This document shows positions 23,523-35,706 of a stretch of DNA of 64,000 bases, piece by piece (positions within the stretch are counted from its first letter, which is position 1; every line of letters starts with the position of its first letter). The notes below the pieces were generated by a model that was not told where the DNA came from, searched no databases, and saw only the letters and a program-made list of their open reading frames with translations. Source of the DNA: Aulostomus chinensis (lineage: Eukaryota; Chordata; Actinopteri; Syngnathiformes; Aulostomidae). The DNA is taken from contig JBBMOA010000015.1 in NCBI GenBank assembly GCA_037954235.1, positions 22,362,069-22,426,068 of the forward strand. The letters are read 5' to 3'. A program made the position numbers and the translations under genes.

Positions 23523-24854
23523 TTACCTCTTGGCTATTTGGAATGCACTGGGCAATTTCAGGTGATCTAGCAGCACCTGATATTTGTAGTCTCCTGATAA
23601 GTGAGGGTGAGGACCACCATCTAGTCCTTTCTTCAGAAGTAGAAAATCACTCTCTTTCCCTGTTGTTAAGCTAACCAGCTTTGGCTTTGGAATCCCATAG
23701 GAGGAGGATATTGCCATCTCCACCAGGTTTGGCATCTGGGCTGCAGGCGCAAAATTAGAGTGCTGTGGTACAGGCTGAGGCAATGCCTGGGGAAAGGGGT
23801 ACTGGGAGCCAGAAGGGTGCAAGTATATATAAGGATCTTGTATCCCAGCATCTGACGATGTTCTTTGCAATGGGATTGGCTGCTGTAGCCCATACTCTAG
23901 CTTTATTTGCAGAGCAGGAGGCTGAGCTTGCGGGACAAAAGGATGACTCACAGAAGGCAGGTTAATTCCACCTGGAGGCTGAGGATGCTGCGGATTGGAT
24001 GGCTGAGGTCTCCGTAGAGGAGGATGCCATTCTTCAGCTGTTCGATTTCTGCTGGGTATCACTTCTGGTTTGAGCAGCGATTGCTGTACATGATATGGTT
24101 GTGCCTGAGAAATGACAGGTCGCCAAACTGCAGAAGGAAGAGGAGGTTGCCAGGCCGTTGAGGTAGGTATCTGCTGGTCTTGATGCTGTGGTTGCTGTGA
24201 TGAGACATTATGTGGTTGGTCTACTGGACTAAATCCAGGCCTTGATACCACTGAAGATGACACAGCTGGAACATGAGCTGGTGATGGGGCAGGTGCACCA
24301 GCTGGACGACGTGGGAGCTCTGGTGACTGATGCAGGAGAGGCTGAGGAGATGCTGCTTGTGTGATGGGAGGGGACGGTGATGGGGGGGGGAAGAGAAGGA
24401 AGATCCACCAGACTGCCTTCTGGATCACCCAGTTCAGCTTGTCTCCTGTCTGATGAGAGTAGTGACTGGCTAACACTCTGTGGTTGGATCAACTGTTTTG
24501 CATATGGTGTTCCCTTTCCTAGATTCAATGACATCTGCAGTGTGCTGTGCAGCATCCTAACTTGTTGGTGTACATCCCATACACACTGTTCTATTCGCCT
24601 TAGTCTATCCAATCCAGAGTCATCTATATTATCAGTATGGTGTCCTCCTGGAGTAGATGTCTGGTATTTCAGTTCTGGATGGGGGCAGTATAACCATTGT
24701 GCATGTCCCTCATATCGTCCAGTAGTCGACGAGGGACAGGTTGTTGCGGTGGATAAGTCAAAACAAAATCCTCCAGATGTCTTGGGATCTGTTCTATCCA
24801 TCTTGGACAAGCACCTTGATTTTCTTCATTGTCTGGATATTGTGATGTCGCCAT
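23523..24854 (-). pseudogene. Gag N-terminal region of the BEL/Pao element, frameshifted
   Basis: Translation could begin at the ATG complementary to 24854 (MATSQYPDNEENQG), 23 bp inside the primer-binding site. The reading frame then moves through three overlapping open frames (24854-24669, 24810-24229, 24476-23523). The middle is a short coiled segment (DRLRRIEQCVWDVHQQVRML); the rest is very rich in Pro, Gln and Ser. Low-complexity composition makes the exact frame breaks hard to place. Confidence 0.75.
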
Positions 24855-24874
24855 AAGGAAAAGCTGTCAGCACA

Positions 24875-24892
24875 ATCTGCCTCAAAGGACCA
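24875..24892 (-). other. Putative tRNA primer-binding site of the BEL/Pao element
   Basis: Two bases inside the 5' LTR, the - strand reads TGGTCCTTTGAGGCAGAT. It begins with TGG, complementary to the CCA end of a tRNA, as expected for minus-strand priming. Which tRNA is used was not determined. Confidence 0.6.
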
Positions 24893-24894
24893 TT

Positions 24895-25614
24895 TGTTAA
24901 AGACACTGCGTATGCGATAACACTGGGGTGCTGTAGCTAGATTTTCCTGTCCTCGGTAAGAAGGTGTCGGTGACTGATTACGGTGATCCCACTTCCTTGC
25001 ATTACTTTCAGGACTTTATTCCTCTTTCAGCAAATGCACACTGAACATGTGTAATGGTATCTGAAATTAACAACAAATGGGAAATGAATATATGCAAATG
25101 CATAAACTCTAAAATCAACTATCATACATATAAACTATGCTTTATATCAGTCATACAAATGCAACAAATAAACACACGAGTAACTACAAATCATTCACTC
25201 AGTAAACCAACGTGATGTTTCATGACTGATTTCTCATCTCACTGCTGTATAGAGTTGGATTGGGTCTCGTTATTTAGCTGTGACTGTCCTCTGTAGGCGG
25301 CACATATGTAATAGCAGTGCACATGGCGATAGTAATTAAACGGCAAACAGTTAGCCTTTAGCCTTAGCAACTTTCTGTCATACCAAGGGAATATTTACCC
25401 ACAAACTATGTACAACAATAACAACATGTTCTAACTTACAGTTCCATTCACGCATACACATGTCCATGAACGAACACTGACTCCAGTCTATTAGCAGCAT
25501 TGTAGATCGACTGCAACCATATAGACTGGAACGATCTCCTTAAATCCTCCAATGCAGGATGGCATAGTCCACTCTTGCAGTCGCTACGGGGTGAGGTGGA
25601 ATAGTCCAAGTCCA
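24895..25614 (-). repeat. 5' LTR of the BEL/Pao element, uninterrupted
   Basis: 720 bp, collinear with the split LTR at 17477-19209. Shared landmarks include 'gcgataacactggggtgct', 'ggactttattcctctt', 'caacgtgatgtttcatgactg' and 'ggggtgaggtggaat'. Confidence 0.9.
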
Positions 25615-25874
25615 CACACAGGTTTTTTTTTATACGCTCACGTTTCTTCGCTGTACTCAGGAAGTTGGAAGCTGCTGCAAGCACTGCCTGAATAAGTGGC
25701 TGCATCTCTGGGGCCTCAAAAAAGTGGAGGGCCAACATGTTTCATTATCCCACAGGTGTATTCATTGACATTCTCAGCTCTTGCATGGCATGTGTTGTTC
25801 GAAATCATATCATCGTAGACAATTTGAAATCTGTATTTCAACACCATCATATACTTATTTCAATAATTTGCTGT

Positions 25875-25918
<44 letters not shown>

Positions 25919-27604
25919 CGCGCGTGTTGGTAATATGTTGTCATTAGAGCAACCTGATGCTGCAGGGGCGGTATTCTCCATCTCCCAACAGCCAGTAGGC
26001 TAGCTGTTAACACACAGCCTTTGGGTGAGCCACCACTGATGGCAGCAGCAGCAGCATAATGAAATCATGACCAGAAAGGCAAACAATGCTCGCCCCCTTC
26101 TCCATCTCAGCTGGTTTGGGGAAATAAACAGTTCAGTCGAAGATGGTCCCCATTTACCCAAAAATGTTGAATGATCCTGCAAGATGTCTGCAGTTTCTCT
26201 GTTTTAGGGTTAATTCTCACACTGGTGGAAGATGAATTTCATTTTTGCTTGGCTTCATCCAGGGCTTTTAGTCTGGGGTCCTGAACCAGCACCTTCATAC
26301 TGGTCCTGCAGCAGTATGTTGCTTTTAATTGCTTCTTTGTTTTTTTAACAACTGATTTCTTTGAATTATTGAAAATACAAATCATCTTGAATGAAATGTT
26401 AAAGTTTGCTGGAATCAGTTTAAACATCTGTTGTTGCGATTGCAGCTTGATAATGCCCTTGTTCTGACATTACTTTGTCAGGTGTGTGGGACAGCATCTT
26501 TCTGGTTCTGCCAATGACTTCTGTCAAAATCATGAAATATTATTTATTTTTAGAGTTTGAAGAGCTCTTCCTGCCATTAGATAAAAATAAACATGCAACT
26601 CTGTATGCTTCAGTTTATATTCTGGCCACCAATTTGTTATATATATGTCCATATTCAAATCATGACTACTTGACAAGTGTAATGTAGACTGAATGTATTA
26701 TGTCTCTGATCATAGATTGCAAATATGACCAGTTTAAAGGTGCAGCATCAGTTGGTTGTGTTGTTTTTGAGATATCCTCCTATATAAAAGATAAACACAC
26801 AAACAAAAAATAGGCAAGTTGGAATGAAAAAGAAAATCCTCTTGGCGAAGGAAATTGATGTGAAAATAAAATTCCTGACAAATGCACTGCACTAAAACAC
26901 AATAACTATTGTGTACTACTTTCTTGCTAAAATCTTTTCAATGCATCAAACAACATCTCCCAAGGAACTTGATGGACCTTATTCTCATAATTCTAAGACC
27001 TCAGTATACTGACAACCTGACACTCACATCATTCACTACAACACATCTCCAGGGTAAGTCAACCCAAAAAACAAGTATTAATGAGTATTAATGCCCTTAC
27101 AGTACCTCTACCTTACAGTACCTCTAATAACTATTAATCAAGAGGCTTATGCCTTTACAGTACCTCTACTCGAGAGGCTTTGGAACATGTTGAGGACTGA
27201 TATATCTTGGAAGCTTTATGATTTAAGCCACCCCAACAGACAAAAAGGCAGGTCTAAAGAAAGACAGGAAGATATTTGGGAAGACTAAGGTGATGCTGGA
27301 CAACTGATATATTAATGTAATACGCTCAATCAACCACTGGGATCTACCGTCTGACCCTTTGGTGGTATGGGGTGCCATTTGTAAAGAAGCCCACTGAAAA
27401 AAAACAACAGTCGGATTTGGTCACATTTAGCTTAAAACAACATTTTAAAAAGTGATGTGAATTTTTGGAAGTCTTTTTTTCCCCACATTTACGAAAACAT
27501 TTGTAAACTTAGAAAAATCTTTCATTGCTAAATCTAAATATTAAATGTTAAGTCTAAATGTTAAATCTAAATCTAACATGCAAATTCACACTACCGGAAA
27601 CCAA
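25615..27604. other. Intergenic; one GT/GC microsatellite, nothing else classifiable
   Basis: A run of GT about 36 bp long passes into CG alternation (25874-25925, potential Z-DNA). The first 120 bp have an open frame on - that continues through the LTR edge and is not recognisable. Three copies of 'ttacagtacctct' lie at 27094-27170. Confidence 0.5.
25874..25925 (+). repeat. (GT)n(GC)n microsatellite
   Basis: Alternating purine-pyrimidine tract: GT repeat followed directly by cgcgcgcgcgcgcg. Confidence 0.97.
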
Positions 27605-27608
27605 GAGT

Positions 27609-27740
27609 GGCTGCACGGTGGTGCAGTGGTTAGCACTGTGGCCTCACAGCAAGAAGGTTGTGGGTTCGAGTCCCGGCTCGGGCGCGGGATCTTTCTGTGC
27701 GGAGTTTGCATGTTCTCCCCATGCCTCTGTGGGTTCTCTC
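27609..27740 (+). mobile_element. 3'-truncated tRNA-headed SINE
   Basis: Only the head and the first part of the body are present: 'ggctgcacggtggtgcagtggttagcactgtggcctcacagcaagaagg', then 'gggttcgagtcccggctcggg' (B-box-like), then 'gcggagtttgcatgttctccccatgcctctgtgggttctctc'. The sequence diverges from the family after that. Confidence 0.88.
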
Positions 27741-28248
27741 AAGGGATACCACTCAGCCAAAGTGAGCTGTAGTCAGTACAGCATATACAGTGTCCCGCAC
27801 TACACGGAGAAGGGACATTGAAAACTTAGAGGCAGAGATTTGCAATTTTGCTATCCAGTGTAACAACATTAAGTGGATATTTAAAGTTAAGAATATTTTT
27901 AACCAATAGCAGTTGTTACATGGGGAAATAAGTGGGAATTTTTGCTTTTTGACTCTCCTATTTGACATAAAAGACATATTTTAATGTTCTGTTTTATAAA
28001 ACATATTTCATTCAAGAATTATTTGTTGCTCAAAAGAACTACCACATGAAATATGAAGGAATTACTCTTTGTTTTCCAATTGAGTCGTTTCAAGATTTCA
28101 AGCAGGGAGTAAAATCTGGGGTGTCTTGAGCCCCAAATGAAAGATATGACTCCACAGAAACCTCATAACAACATCTCAGCTGGATCTCAAAATGGGCCTC
28201 ATTATTTTCTCTTCATCTGGATAATGTCTTTAATGTAGCCAATAATAA

Positions 28249-28282
<34 letters not shown>
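28249..28282 (+). repeat. (ACT)n microsatellite
   Basis: Eleven or so consecutive actacta units preceded by aataataata. Confidence 0.95.
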
Positions 28283-28283
<1 letters not shown>

Positions 28284-28825
28284 ATAATGGACATATTAGT
28301 ATAGCACCTTTCAAAAAACAAGTTTACAAAGTGCTTGACAGACAGAAACATAATTCATTGACACATTGCATTAAGTCAAAACAAAAACAAAAAAAAGACA
28401 AGAAAACATATAAAAGCATGGGTAAAAGAGATCTCAGTTAAAAGCCAAACTGTAAAAATGTGTTTTTAAAGGCGCTTTTACACTGAGCTGCTAATTTACC
28501 TGTCTTTGTTGCGGAGGTTTCAGACAGAGTGCAGCAAACTGGGGGTCAATTTTGGCCTGGCAATATTCTTCCTCCGAGGGTACACTTATTGATATGTCTA
28601 CTATATCCACTGCTATGTGAATCCAAGCTGTGCTCAGTGTGAGGTGCGCAGAGGTGTCAATGATAACGCAAACTTGCAAGCATAACGCTTGCTGGTTTTC
28701 CCGCATCAAACACCTCAGAGAATGTCAGCACCGACGCAGCTGGCAGCCAGAGTGGCAAACTGCTGTTCTGAAACTTACAGACTGTCACGGGACTAAATAT
28801 TCTTCTGATGCATTATCACTTCAGC

Positions 28826-29082
28826 AAGATGAGCAGCTGGGAAAGCGCTGAGATCAGGGAGCTGCTAACCATCACTGGTGAGAGGACCATGGACAACCAC
28901 CTCACGGGACTGTGAAGGATGCCTTGTTGTATGAAAAGGTCGCAGAAGAGCTCGGTCAATGTGGCTATTGCTGGATGGTGGAATGTCACCAGCATATTGA
29001 AAAACTTATGAAAAAAGTACCACAAGGTTTGTGACCACAACAGCAGCAGCGGCAGAGGGAGGCTAGACTGGGACACTATGAG
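28826..29082 (+). pseudogene. MYB/SANT-like DNA-binding protein remnant (transposon-derived)
   Basis: The + strand reads SSWESAEIRELLTITGERTM, DALLYEKVAEELGQCG and, after a frame change, KKYHKVCDHNSSSGR. This resembles the MYB/SANT-like proteins encoded by PIF/Harbinger-type transposons and their domesticated relatives. Stops and a frameshift are present, so it is a relic. The surrounding 28470-29170 may belong to the same element, but no inverted repeats were confirmed. Confidence 0.5.
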
Positions 29083-29179
29083 GTTTGCCAGGGCTGAATA
29101 TTCTCCTGATGTACATCACTGTTCACGCAGAACTTTGTGCTGCATGTCACGTCGCGTCGCGTCACGTCACGTCACATTA

Positions 29180-29295
29180 ATATCATTTTTTTTTTACTAT
29201 CGGAGTAAAAACAGATACGATATTTACTGATGTTACATTTTAAGCCAATATCGGCCAATAATATTGGCCGACCGATATTATTGGACATCCCTAAC
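29180..29295 (-). repeat. Fragment of a hAT-like non-autonomous element
   Basis: The sequence 'ccaatatcggccaataatattggccgaccgatattattggacatcccta' resembles the terminal region of common fish hAT-like repeats (on -, TAGGGATGTCC...). Only one end is visible. Confidence 0.45.
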
Positions 29296-30309
29296 TTGCA
29301 AGAAACGGTAGCTTCCCGGGAGCCACTAACTGATGTCACCTCACTGCAAGAGGGACACCGAGGATGGACCCACTCACCACTTTACCTGGAAAGAGTAAGA
29401 GGCATGTAGCTCTGGGCAGATTATAGTGATTACCGGTAGATTTTTTTTAAAACTGTTGTTATATTGACCGCCGCATCTGCTGCTGCTGACACTATTGTTA
29501 GAATATTGTTGCTCTTTGCTTGTCAGCCTATGTGAGTAAACTGTGATTTGATCCATTTGCAGTGGATCAAATTTTGTGTTGCTCTGCACTCGTGGTCGAG
29601 ATCAATACTTGCTGTGTTAGTTAAAGGTCCAGACTCTCAACACTCATCAGCTGAGCCAAGCCAGTTCTGTGTAACACAGAGAAATAACAATTGGTAGACA
29701 ACTGCTGTCAAACAGTATGAATGTAGTGGCAAGCCATTCTGCCTTATATGCCAGGTGTCATTAGCACATTTCAAAGCTTCAAAGCTTCAGTGACTGGGAG
29801 TTTGTCTGTGAGAGACGGAGCTCACAATGTTCATTATTGAAAATGACTGGCCTGTGGTCTTAGTACCGTAGGAGTCAATTTCTGTCATTATCATGTTGGT
29901 GTGTGACATTTACAATAAATCTGGCTGAGCAAAGGTATGTGTGTGTGAGGAGGGGAGGGGGTGATGTTCATGTGTACTCATGTGTATGTGGGTCTTTGTG
30001 GTAACACAGTAAAAAATGTGGTTCTTGGTCTCTGACTGGTTGGCCACCCCTGACGTAGTTGGTGCCGACCTCCACTCATTCCCAAATATTGACATTTCTG
30101 GATGAACACCATTTGAGACTACATTCCCTATTTGGTTATTGGTCCAGATTTTCCAGTGGTGCCCCATTTTATTATTTGATAAGCTTTTTTAATTTTAAGA
30201 ATAATTAATGATCATTTTGATAATCATCAATTATAACTAATAACTGAATTTTACTCCTGTACTGCACAACACCTACCCAAGTTTCCAGTCAAACAATTAG
30301 TATGTTGTA
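29296..30309. other. Intergenic, nothing recognised
   Basis: No ORF with recognisable content. A short tandem 'cttcaaag' duplication lies near 29773. Confidence 0.45.
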
Positions 30310-31075
30310 ATTGACAGTGTTAGATGCAGCAGATAAGTCTAACAGCACCAGAACAGTACAACAGCCAGCATCAGAGTTCATCTTCATGTTCTGCAGAAGA
30401 GCTCGCTAATGGGTTTTTAAAATACTGTATTGCAGCACTAGACACTGTAGCTCCTCTTGAACAATCCATACCCTGTCCTGCTTCAACTGAACCTCCTCCT
30501 TGGATGAATAACTGTGTAAAGAGCTTTAGAAGGGCTGAGCGGAAATGGAAAGCCTCCAAGCTAAGGTGTGATCTCGTTATTATGAAGGATCTTTTCAAGG
30601 ATTTTAAGGGAACTGTCAAGGAGGAAAGATCTAAATACTTCTCTTAACGTATTGCTGCTAACCCCCATAACCCTGGCTGCTTGTCAAGACCGTCAATTGC
30701 CTAATCCCACACCCTCCTAAGACTGTTGAAGTAGCTTCTATTAAGAGATGTAGATCTTTTCGTTCCTTTTTTATTGATAAGGTTTCAAAAATCAGAACGC
30801 AAATTGTGCCATCTCTGATTACTTCACCAGACAGAGAACTGGTCCACACCTTCAGTTATTTTTATCCAGTTTCCAGGCAGTGCTAATGAGGTTGATAAAT
30901 GGCTTGAAATCTTCCTCCTCTCCATTAGAAGCTTTACTCACAAGGTTGTTGGTTTTTTTTGTTTTTTTTAAAGAGATCTCTGCCCTTTTTGCTTCAGATA
31001 TTTTAACAGTGTTTAACAAAGCTTTATCCACAGGAGTGGTCGCTTCAGTTTTTAAAACGGCGATCATGCCACTGA
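30310..31075 (+). mobile_element. LINE ORF2 fragment (endonuclease-RT linker and RT start), + strand
   Basis: The + strand encodes CSAEELANGFLKYCIAALDT, VAPLEQSIPCPAS, PPPWMNNCVKSFRRAERKWK and further on KALSTGVVASVFKTAIMPL, matching the linker and the early RT region of L2/CR1-type LINEs. Stops and frame changes interrupt it. It meets the oppositely oriented endonuclease fragment at about 31075. Confidence 0.75.
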
Positions 31076-31600
31076 ATAGAAATGCTCAGCAGTCTGGGAA
31101 AAGCAATGACAGCTTCTCTGGTTAGAGACTACAGGCACAGGAGGAACATTAAAAAGGATAGCAGCATGAGCAGAAACATGTAAATTGATAGTTGGAAGAT
31201 AAGTTGAAACAAAGCCAAAAGTGATGATTAAATCGAGGGTGTGACTGTGTTCATGAGTTGGGCTAGAAACATGCTGAGAACAGTCAAACATATGGATGAG
31301 GTCAAGGAATTCAGATGCCACTCTTTCATTCTGGTTGTCAACATGAATATTGAAGTCCCCTAATAATAAAACCTTCTCATAGTTGGTGATAGTGAATGAG
31401 AGTAAATGACCAAATTCTGCTAAAAAAAAAAATCACCATTTGATTTAGGTGGGTGATGTAATGCCAAAAAAAGGCAGTAGGTTTTGAGGTAGTAAAAGAG
31501 AAGAGCTCAAAAGAACTAAAATTGCCAACAGTAACTAAATTTATGGCTGGCCTTATAAATGACAGCAAGTGCCCCCCCCCCCCCCCCCATAACATCTAAG
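31076..31600 (-). mobile_element. LINE endonuclease fragment, - strand, abutting the + strand fragment
   Basis: On -, phrases of an APE-type LINE endonuclease are readable in order: SFELFSFTTSKPTAFF, then (frame change) a GDFNIHV-like position near 31350, ASEFLDLIHMFDCSQHVSSP, THEHSHTLDLIITFGF and VSAHAAILFNV (an SDHAA-type motif). It appears to belong to the same element as the + strand fragment at 30310-31075, one part being inverted. A poly-C run lies at 31570-31588. Confidence 0.75.
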
Positions 31601-32099
31601 TCATGTGATAAAATAAAATCATTAACAATAAAGGGCAAAAGAGGTAGGTTGTTGTTGGCCGCCTTTACATTGCTCACTGTGTTCAATGGACCTGGCTCAT
31701 GCTACAGGAGTAGTAATCAAACCTACACTCATTGTCTTTATCACTTATCCTGTTGCTGGCACCTATCTGAGTCATTAAGACACACCCTTTCACATCCTGG
31801 CCAGGTAACCATCACAGGGCTAACAACAACAATTCTCCATCGCATTCACACTTACAGGTAATATAGAGTTTCTGATTAACCTGACTTGAATGTTTTTTAA
31901 TGTTATGGAGAAAGCTGGAGCTGATGACATCTGTTGTCTAGTTGCGGGGGAGATAAGTGTCAAACATCATCAAGCACTTGTCCAAGAGTGACCTAATCCA
32001 GGTGCTAAAACCACGACACCAGCACCTTTTTTGATTCTGTGCATAAGAAGATATATATCCGGGTGCTGCTGGAGGAGGCTGCAGACCTGAAAAGGCTCA
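31601..32099. other. Repeat-like sequence, probably LINE-derived
   Basis: Lies between the endonuclease fragment and a LINE tail. The phrase 'gtgctgctggaggaggctgcagacctg' just upstream of 32100 may be LINE 3' sequence, but it was not resolved. Confidence 0.35.
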
Positions 32100-32500
32100 A
32101 GCTACCACCCATAGCTCCACCTGCTCACGTCCCCGTCTGTCCATCAGTCTTTTCCCTTTCTCTCTCTCTTTATCTCTGTCCCACTCTTTCCTTCTGCATA
32201 AATGTCTTCCTCCATTATCTGTCTTTGTCTCTGCCCCACTCTCCTGCTCTCTTTCCCCCCAACCAGTCAAAGCAGAAGGCCGTCCTCATTGAGCCTGGAT
32301 CTGCTCGACGTTCCTGCCTGTTAAAAGAAAGGTTTTTGTCGCCGCTGTTGCAGGATGTGCTTGCTGATGGAGAATTGTTGGGTGTAAGTTCATTGAAGGA
32401 GTGTGGTACTAGACCTGCTCTACCTGTAAAGTGTCATGAGATAACTTTTGTTGTGATTTGGCGTTATATAAATAAAATTGACTTGACTTGACTTGACATA
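32100..32500 (+). mobile_element. 5'-truncated LINE tail (TTGACT-type)
   Basis: A C/T-rich 3' UTR segment ('ctctctctctttatctctgtcccactctttccttctg') is followed by the conserved tail 'cgacgttcctgcctgttaaaag...tcatgagataacttttgttgtgatttggcg...aataaaattgacttgacttgacttgac'. It is homologous to 48280-48658 and 8466-8668. Confidence 0.85.
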
Positions 32501-35500
32501 TACTACCCTGCCATAGTACTATGTGTAGCTCATGTGAGGCAGTTGATTGGTTCAGGAACAAAGTCAATTTCTCTGCTGTGACTGACGGACTGTCTGGACT
32601 GACAAGGTACTGATGTATGCCTATTCATTTAGGGACTGCCTCCACGATTGTCAAAAGGTATTTCTGGCAACAACTATGAAATTTCACAGATGCCTGAGGG
32701 TTAACACATCACTAATGAAGCTAAGAGGAAGTTCAGTCTGGAAGAATATATATTTTACTCAGACTTAGGTGTCACCCCTACTCTGTCATTCTCACGTCTC
32801 ACTCATGCTCAGTCAAAACAGAACAGCCAAATAGTTCGGTGTGAGGTGGGGCTGTCTCCTGCTGAACAATTCAAAGTAAAATTCCACAATAACTAAATGC
32901 TGACCAATCATACAACTGCTTAAATATAGTATGTCTCTTTCTTTTTGCTCAGCCTGCTGTCATGGGTGCCCCTTCCCATTGCTGCCCGGTCTTTGCAGTT
33001 ATTCATTCCTTCATCTACCACCATCTTTACCAGTGTCCATGGGGGGATTTATCTTGTAGATGTCCTTGTAGAGTCTAAGCACCAGATACTCATACTGAAG
33101 TTTTAATATGCAATAAACATAATATTTTTCTAAAAATGTTTCTTCTGACTAAAATGATTCATGCAGGAAATAGCCACACTAAATCACTATCCAGAATAAT
33201 GGGGTTTTCATATATCTTATGGAAATTTCCATATGTCCCGCTGTATCTGCTTGCAGAGGTTGATAAGTCCAATTATTCCCTCTTTAAAATAGTTTCTCCT
33301 GTCCTCTGTAACGCAGAAGGATGGATGTCTGTGGTCAGAAATTACACTGACCTATTGCCTGTGCAGGCTGGGGAAAAAAATAAAAACAGGCTGGAAAAAT
33401 AGTGTGCCAGTGCCGGGTGCTTGGATAAGAATACAATACTGCTGTCAAGTCAAGACTAAGTTACAATGTGAGTGGGGTATGTGTAATTCTTATGATAACC
33501 AATCACAGCTTGCAATTTATGTAAATTCATTAAGCTTGCCTTTAATGGCAATTGGTTCCAGACCAGTGCTCATGAATGACAGGCTGAATAAATAGAGGGA
33601 GGGAATGAGGAGGACGGTGCCAGCCTCAGTCAGCACCTAAAAAAGATCGAAATCTTCTTACCATGTGTTCAAATGTATGTCCCATCACATGAAAACTAGG
33701 AATAGGTCTCTCTTGGTATCAGACCAAGAAACAGATCTTTTCAATCCTGCCTCAGTTGGGAAAGACATACAAATGTTGTTGGAGCTGATGATAGTGAAAT
33801 GGCAGGGGCTGCTGGGGGCAATGAGGTGGGTACAAGTGGAGGACAGACAGATGAAAGACCCCCAATTTAAAAGGTAACAGAGGGCACAGAGCAAAAAAAC
33901 AAATATGTCTCTGAAACTAATTCGATCCCTCTAAATAATGACCTACATCATGTGTGAGAAAAATGTTTTCCTCACCCTATCAACTGTGTCTTATGGAAGA
34001 CCTCTAAACTGAATTTTTCTCCTGTTTTCCTGCAGGCAGGTTATGGAGGTATGATATGGAACAAAGTACAAACACTTTATTACTGTAAACTGTAGCATGG
34101 AACAAGACAGGCTGTTACTGTTTGTTTTTGATCTATTTGCACGGATAACATTTGGAAGGTTATGAGAGCACAATAAAATTATTTATTCACATTCAAGTTA
34201 GCGGAGGGCAAATGTAAAAATTAATCAGTTCACCATCAAAATCAGATCCATTGGTTCAATAATATTTTAGGAAATCTAGAGGAGCCACACCATTAAATTA
34301 TTCATCCATATTCAAATTAGCAGAGGGATAACTGGAAATTGTCAACTCAGCTAAAAGAACATTCACAGCCTCCTGGTAGCCACATACAACAAAGCCATGT
34401 GTGTGAAAAACAAAGGTTTATTTTGCTGTGATGTACTTGGTGAGCATTGTTAATTCATTTGGCGAAGGCATGACTGTAAGGGACAATGCTTTATATGAAA
34501 ATATAATTAAGTCGATTTCAAAAAGATATGTGTCTAAGTTTAGCCTAAATAGCTCTTGTTGAGAGGCTAACATGCATTTTCCACAAAGATGCATGTTCAA
34601 ATTGGACACTTGATTTTTTTCCTTTTTATTCATGTTTTTGAAAATCAATTAACATTCCATCACAGGGAGCATGGCAGAGACTTGAAACCTTATGTTGTGA
34701 TAATCTAATCAACTGTTATTAATCCCTTAAATCCTGATGTAAACTGTGTATGTTTGACTGGTAATCTGATGTTTTGGTATACTTCAGAGAGATGTTTTCA
34801 CTATCCCTGAGAATACATCTTCTGCAGTACCTTTTGCAAACCCACTACCTGTGGTACTGCTTCAGTATAATCTTGTGGTATACTGCTGTAGTTTCACAAT
34901 AACATATCGAATGATGATTTAATTTTCTACAATTCAGTCAAAATAATCAAGTTACTCACAGAGGTGACATTCATCTGATAACGGTGAAGGTGCTGATAAT
35001 AGTGCCAGGATTTCGATGTGTATGCACCACCGATCAACAGAAGGATCCATCAATTTCTCTTCCTGGGGTAGGGACAGCCTTCTCGGTGCACATGCAAGCC
35101 AACTTGGGGTTTCATTCATCCAGTGAGGGCGATCCAGTCCTTGGTTGGGATCGCATCCTCTGTGTCAACCCCTGTAGAAACAGAGGAGGTCATCTCTCTG
35201 GAAGAATGCTGCTTCTCATTACAAAAACAAAAGCTGGGATTGTCAAAGCTGATAGCAAAAGGACGGGGCGGAGGGGTGGCCAGGGTTGGAGAACCCAGGA
35301 CAATAGAATAAATCATTAAAAAAATGTCAGTTCCACAAACAAAATTCTTGTGTCAGGATCAAGCTGAATTTGAAAAATTGAGAGAACATAATGAGGGGGT
35401 TGTTTATTGAAGGCATAAAGAGCTATGATCACATGGTCCACTAGTCAGTCTGTAAGGACTCTCCTACTCATTTTACTCTAACTTCCTGACAGGCATTATG

Positions 35501-35695
35501 AAAGGAGTACATTTTGAATGGGCTCTTGAGCTTGAAAATTCTAATATTGTAATAGAATAAAAATATGCCTCTATTTAAAAGGACTCCACAGTTGGAGAAG
35601 GGTTAAAGGCTGCACAGCTCATGTCAGTAATTAAGGAAGAGAGGAGCCAAAGTACTGCTGGCAGGTGGACTGTGAGCTGTTAAATTGTGGAGTAT
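32501..35695. other. Intergenic, no gene supported
   Basis: Only minor features were seen, such as an imperfect local duplication at about 34183-34215 and 34300-34333 ('ttattcacattcaagttagcggaggg' versus 'ttattcatccatattcaaattagcagaggg'). A GC-richer patch at 34985-35310 is open in several frames without recognisable protein. Confidence 0.45.
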
Positions 35696-35706
35696 GAGCT
35701 CTCATC

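Larger units (their letters stand above)
17477..25614 (-). mobile_element. BEL/Pao-type LTR retrotransposon, degenerate, on the - strand
   Basis: Two homologous LTRs bound a 5.7-kb interior whose - strand encodes, in order, a Gln/Pro-rich Gag, a Cys/His-rich and aspartic-protease region, reverse transcriptase, RNase H and integrase with the C-terminal domain typical of BEL/Pao. Each segment is interrupted by stops or frame changes, so it cannot move by itself. A primer-binding-like site adjoins the 5' LTR. No matching short duplication was found outside the LTRs (left flank ends TCTCAT, right flank begins CACACA), so the ends may be slightly misplaced or rearranged. Confidence 0.92.

Noticed and set aside
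32039..32491. 150-codon open frame on +
   Set aside because: It runs through the C/T-rich 3' UTR and tail of a LINE and is not protein-coding.
34984..35319. 111-codon open frame on +
   Set aside because: Three overlapping open frames on both strands in a GC-richer patch, with no domain and no splice context.
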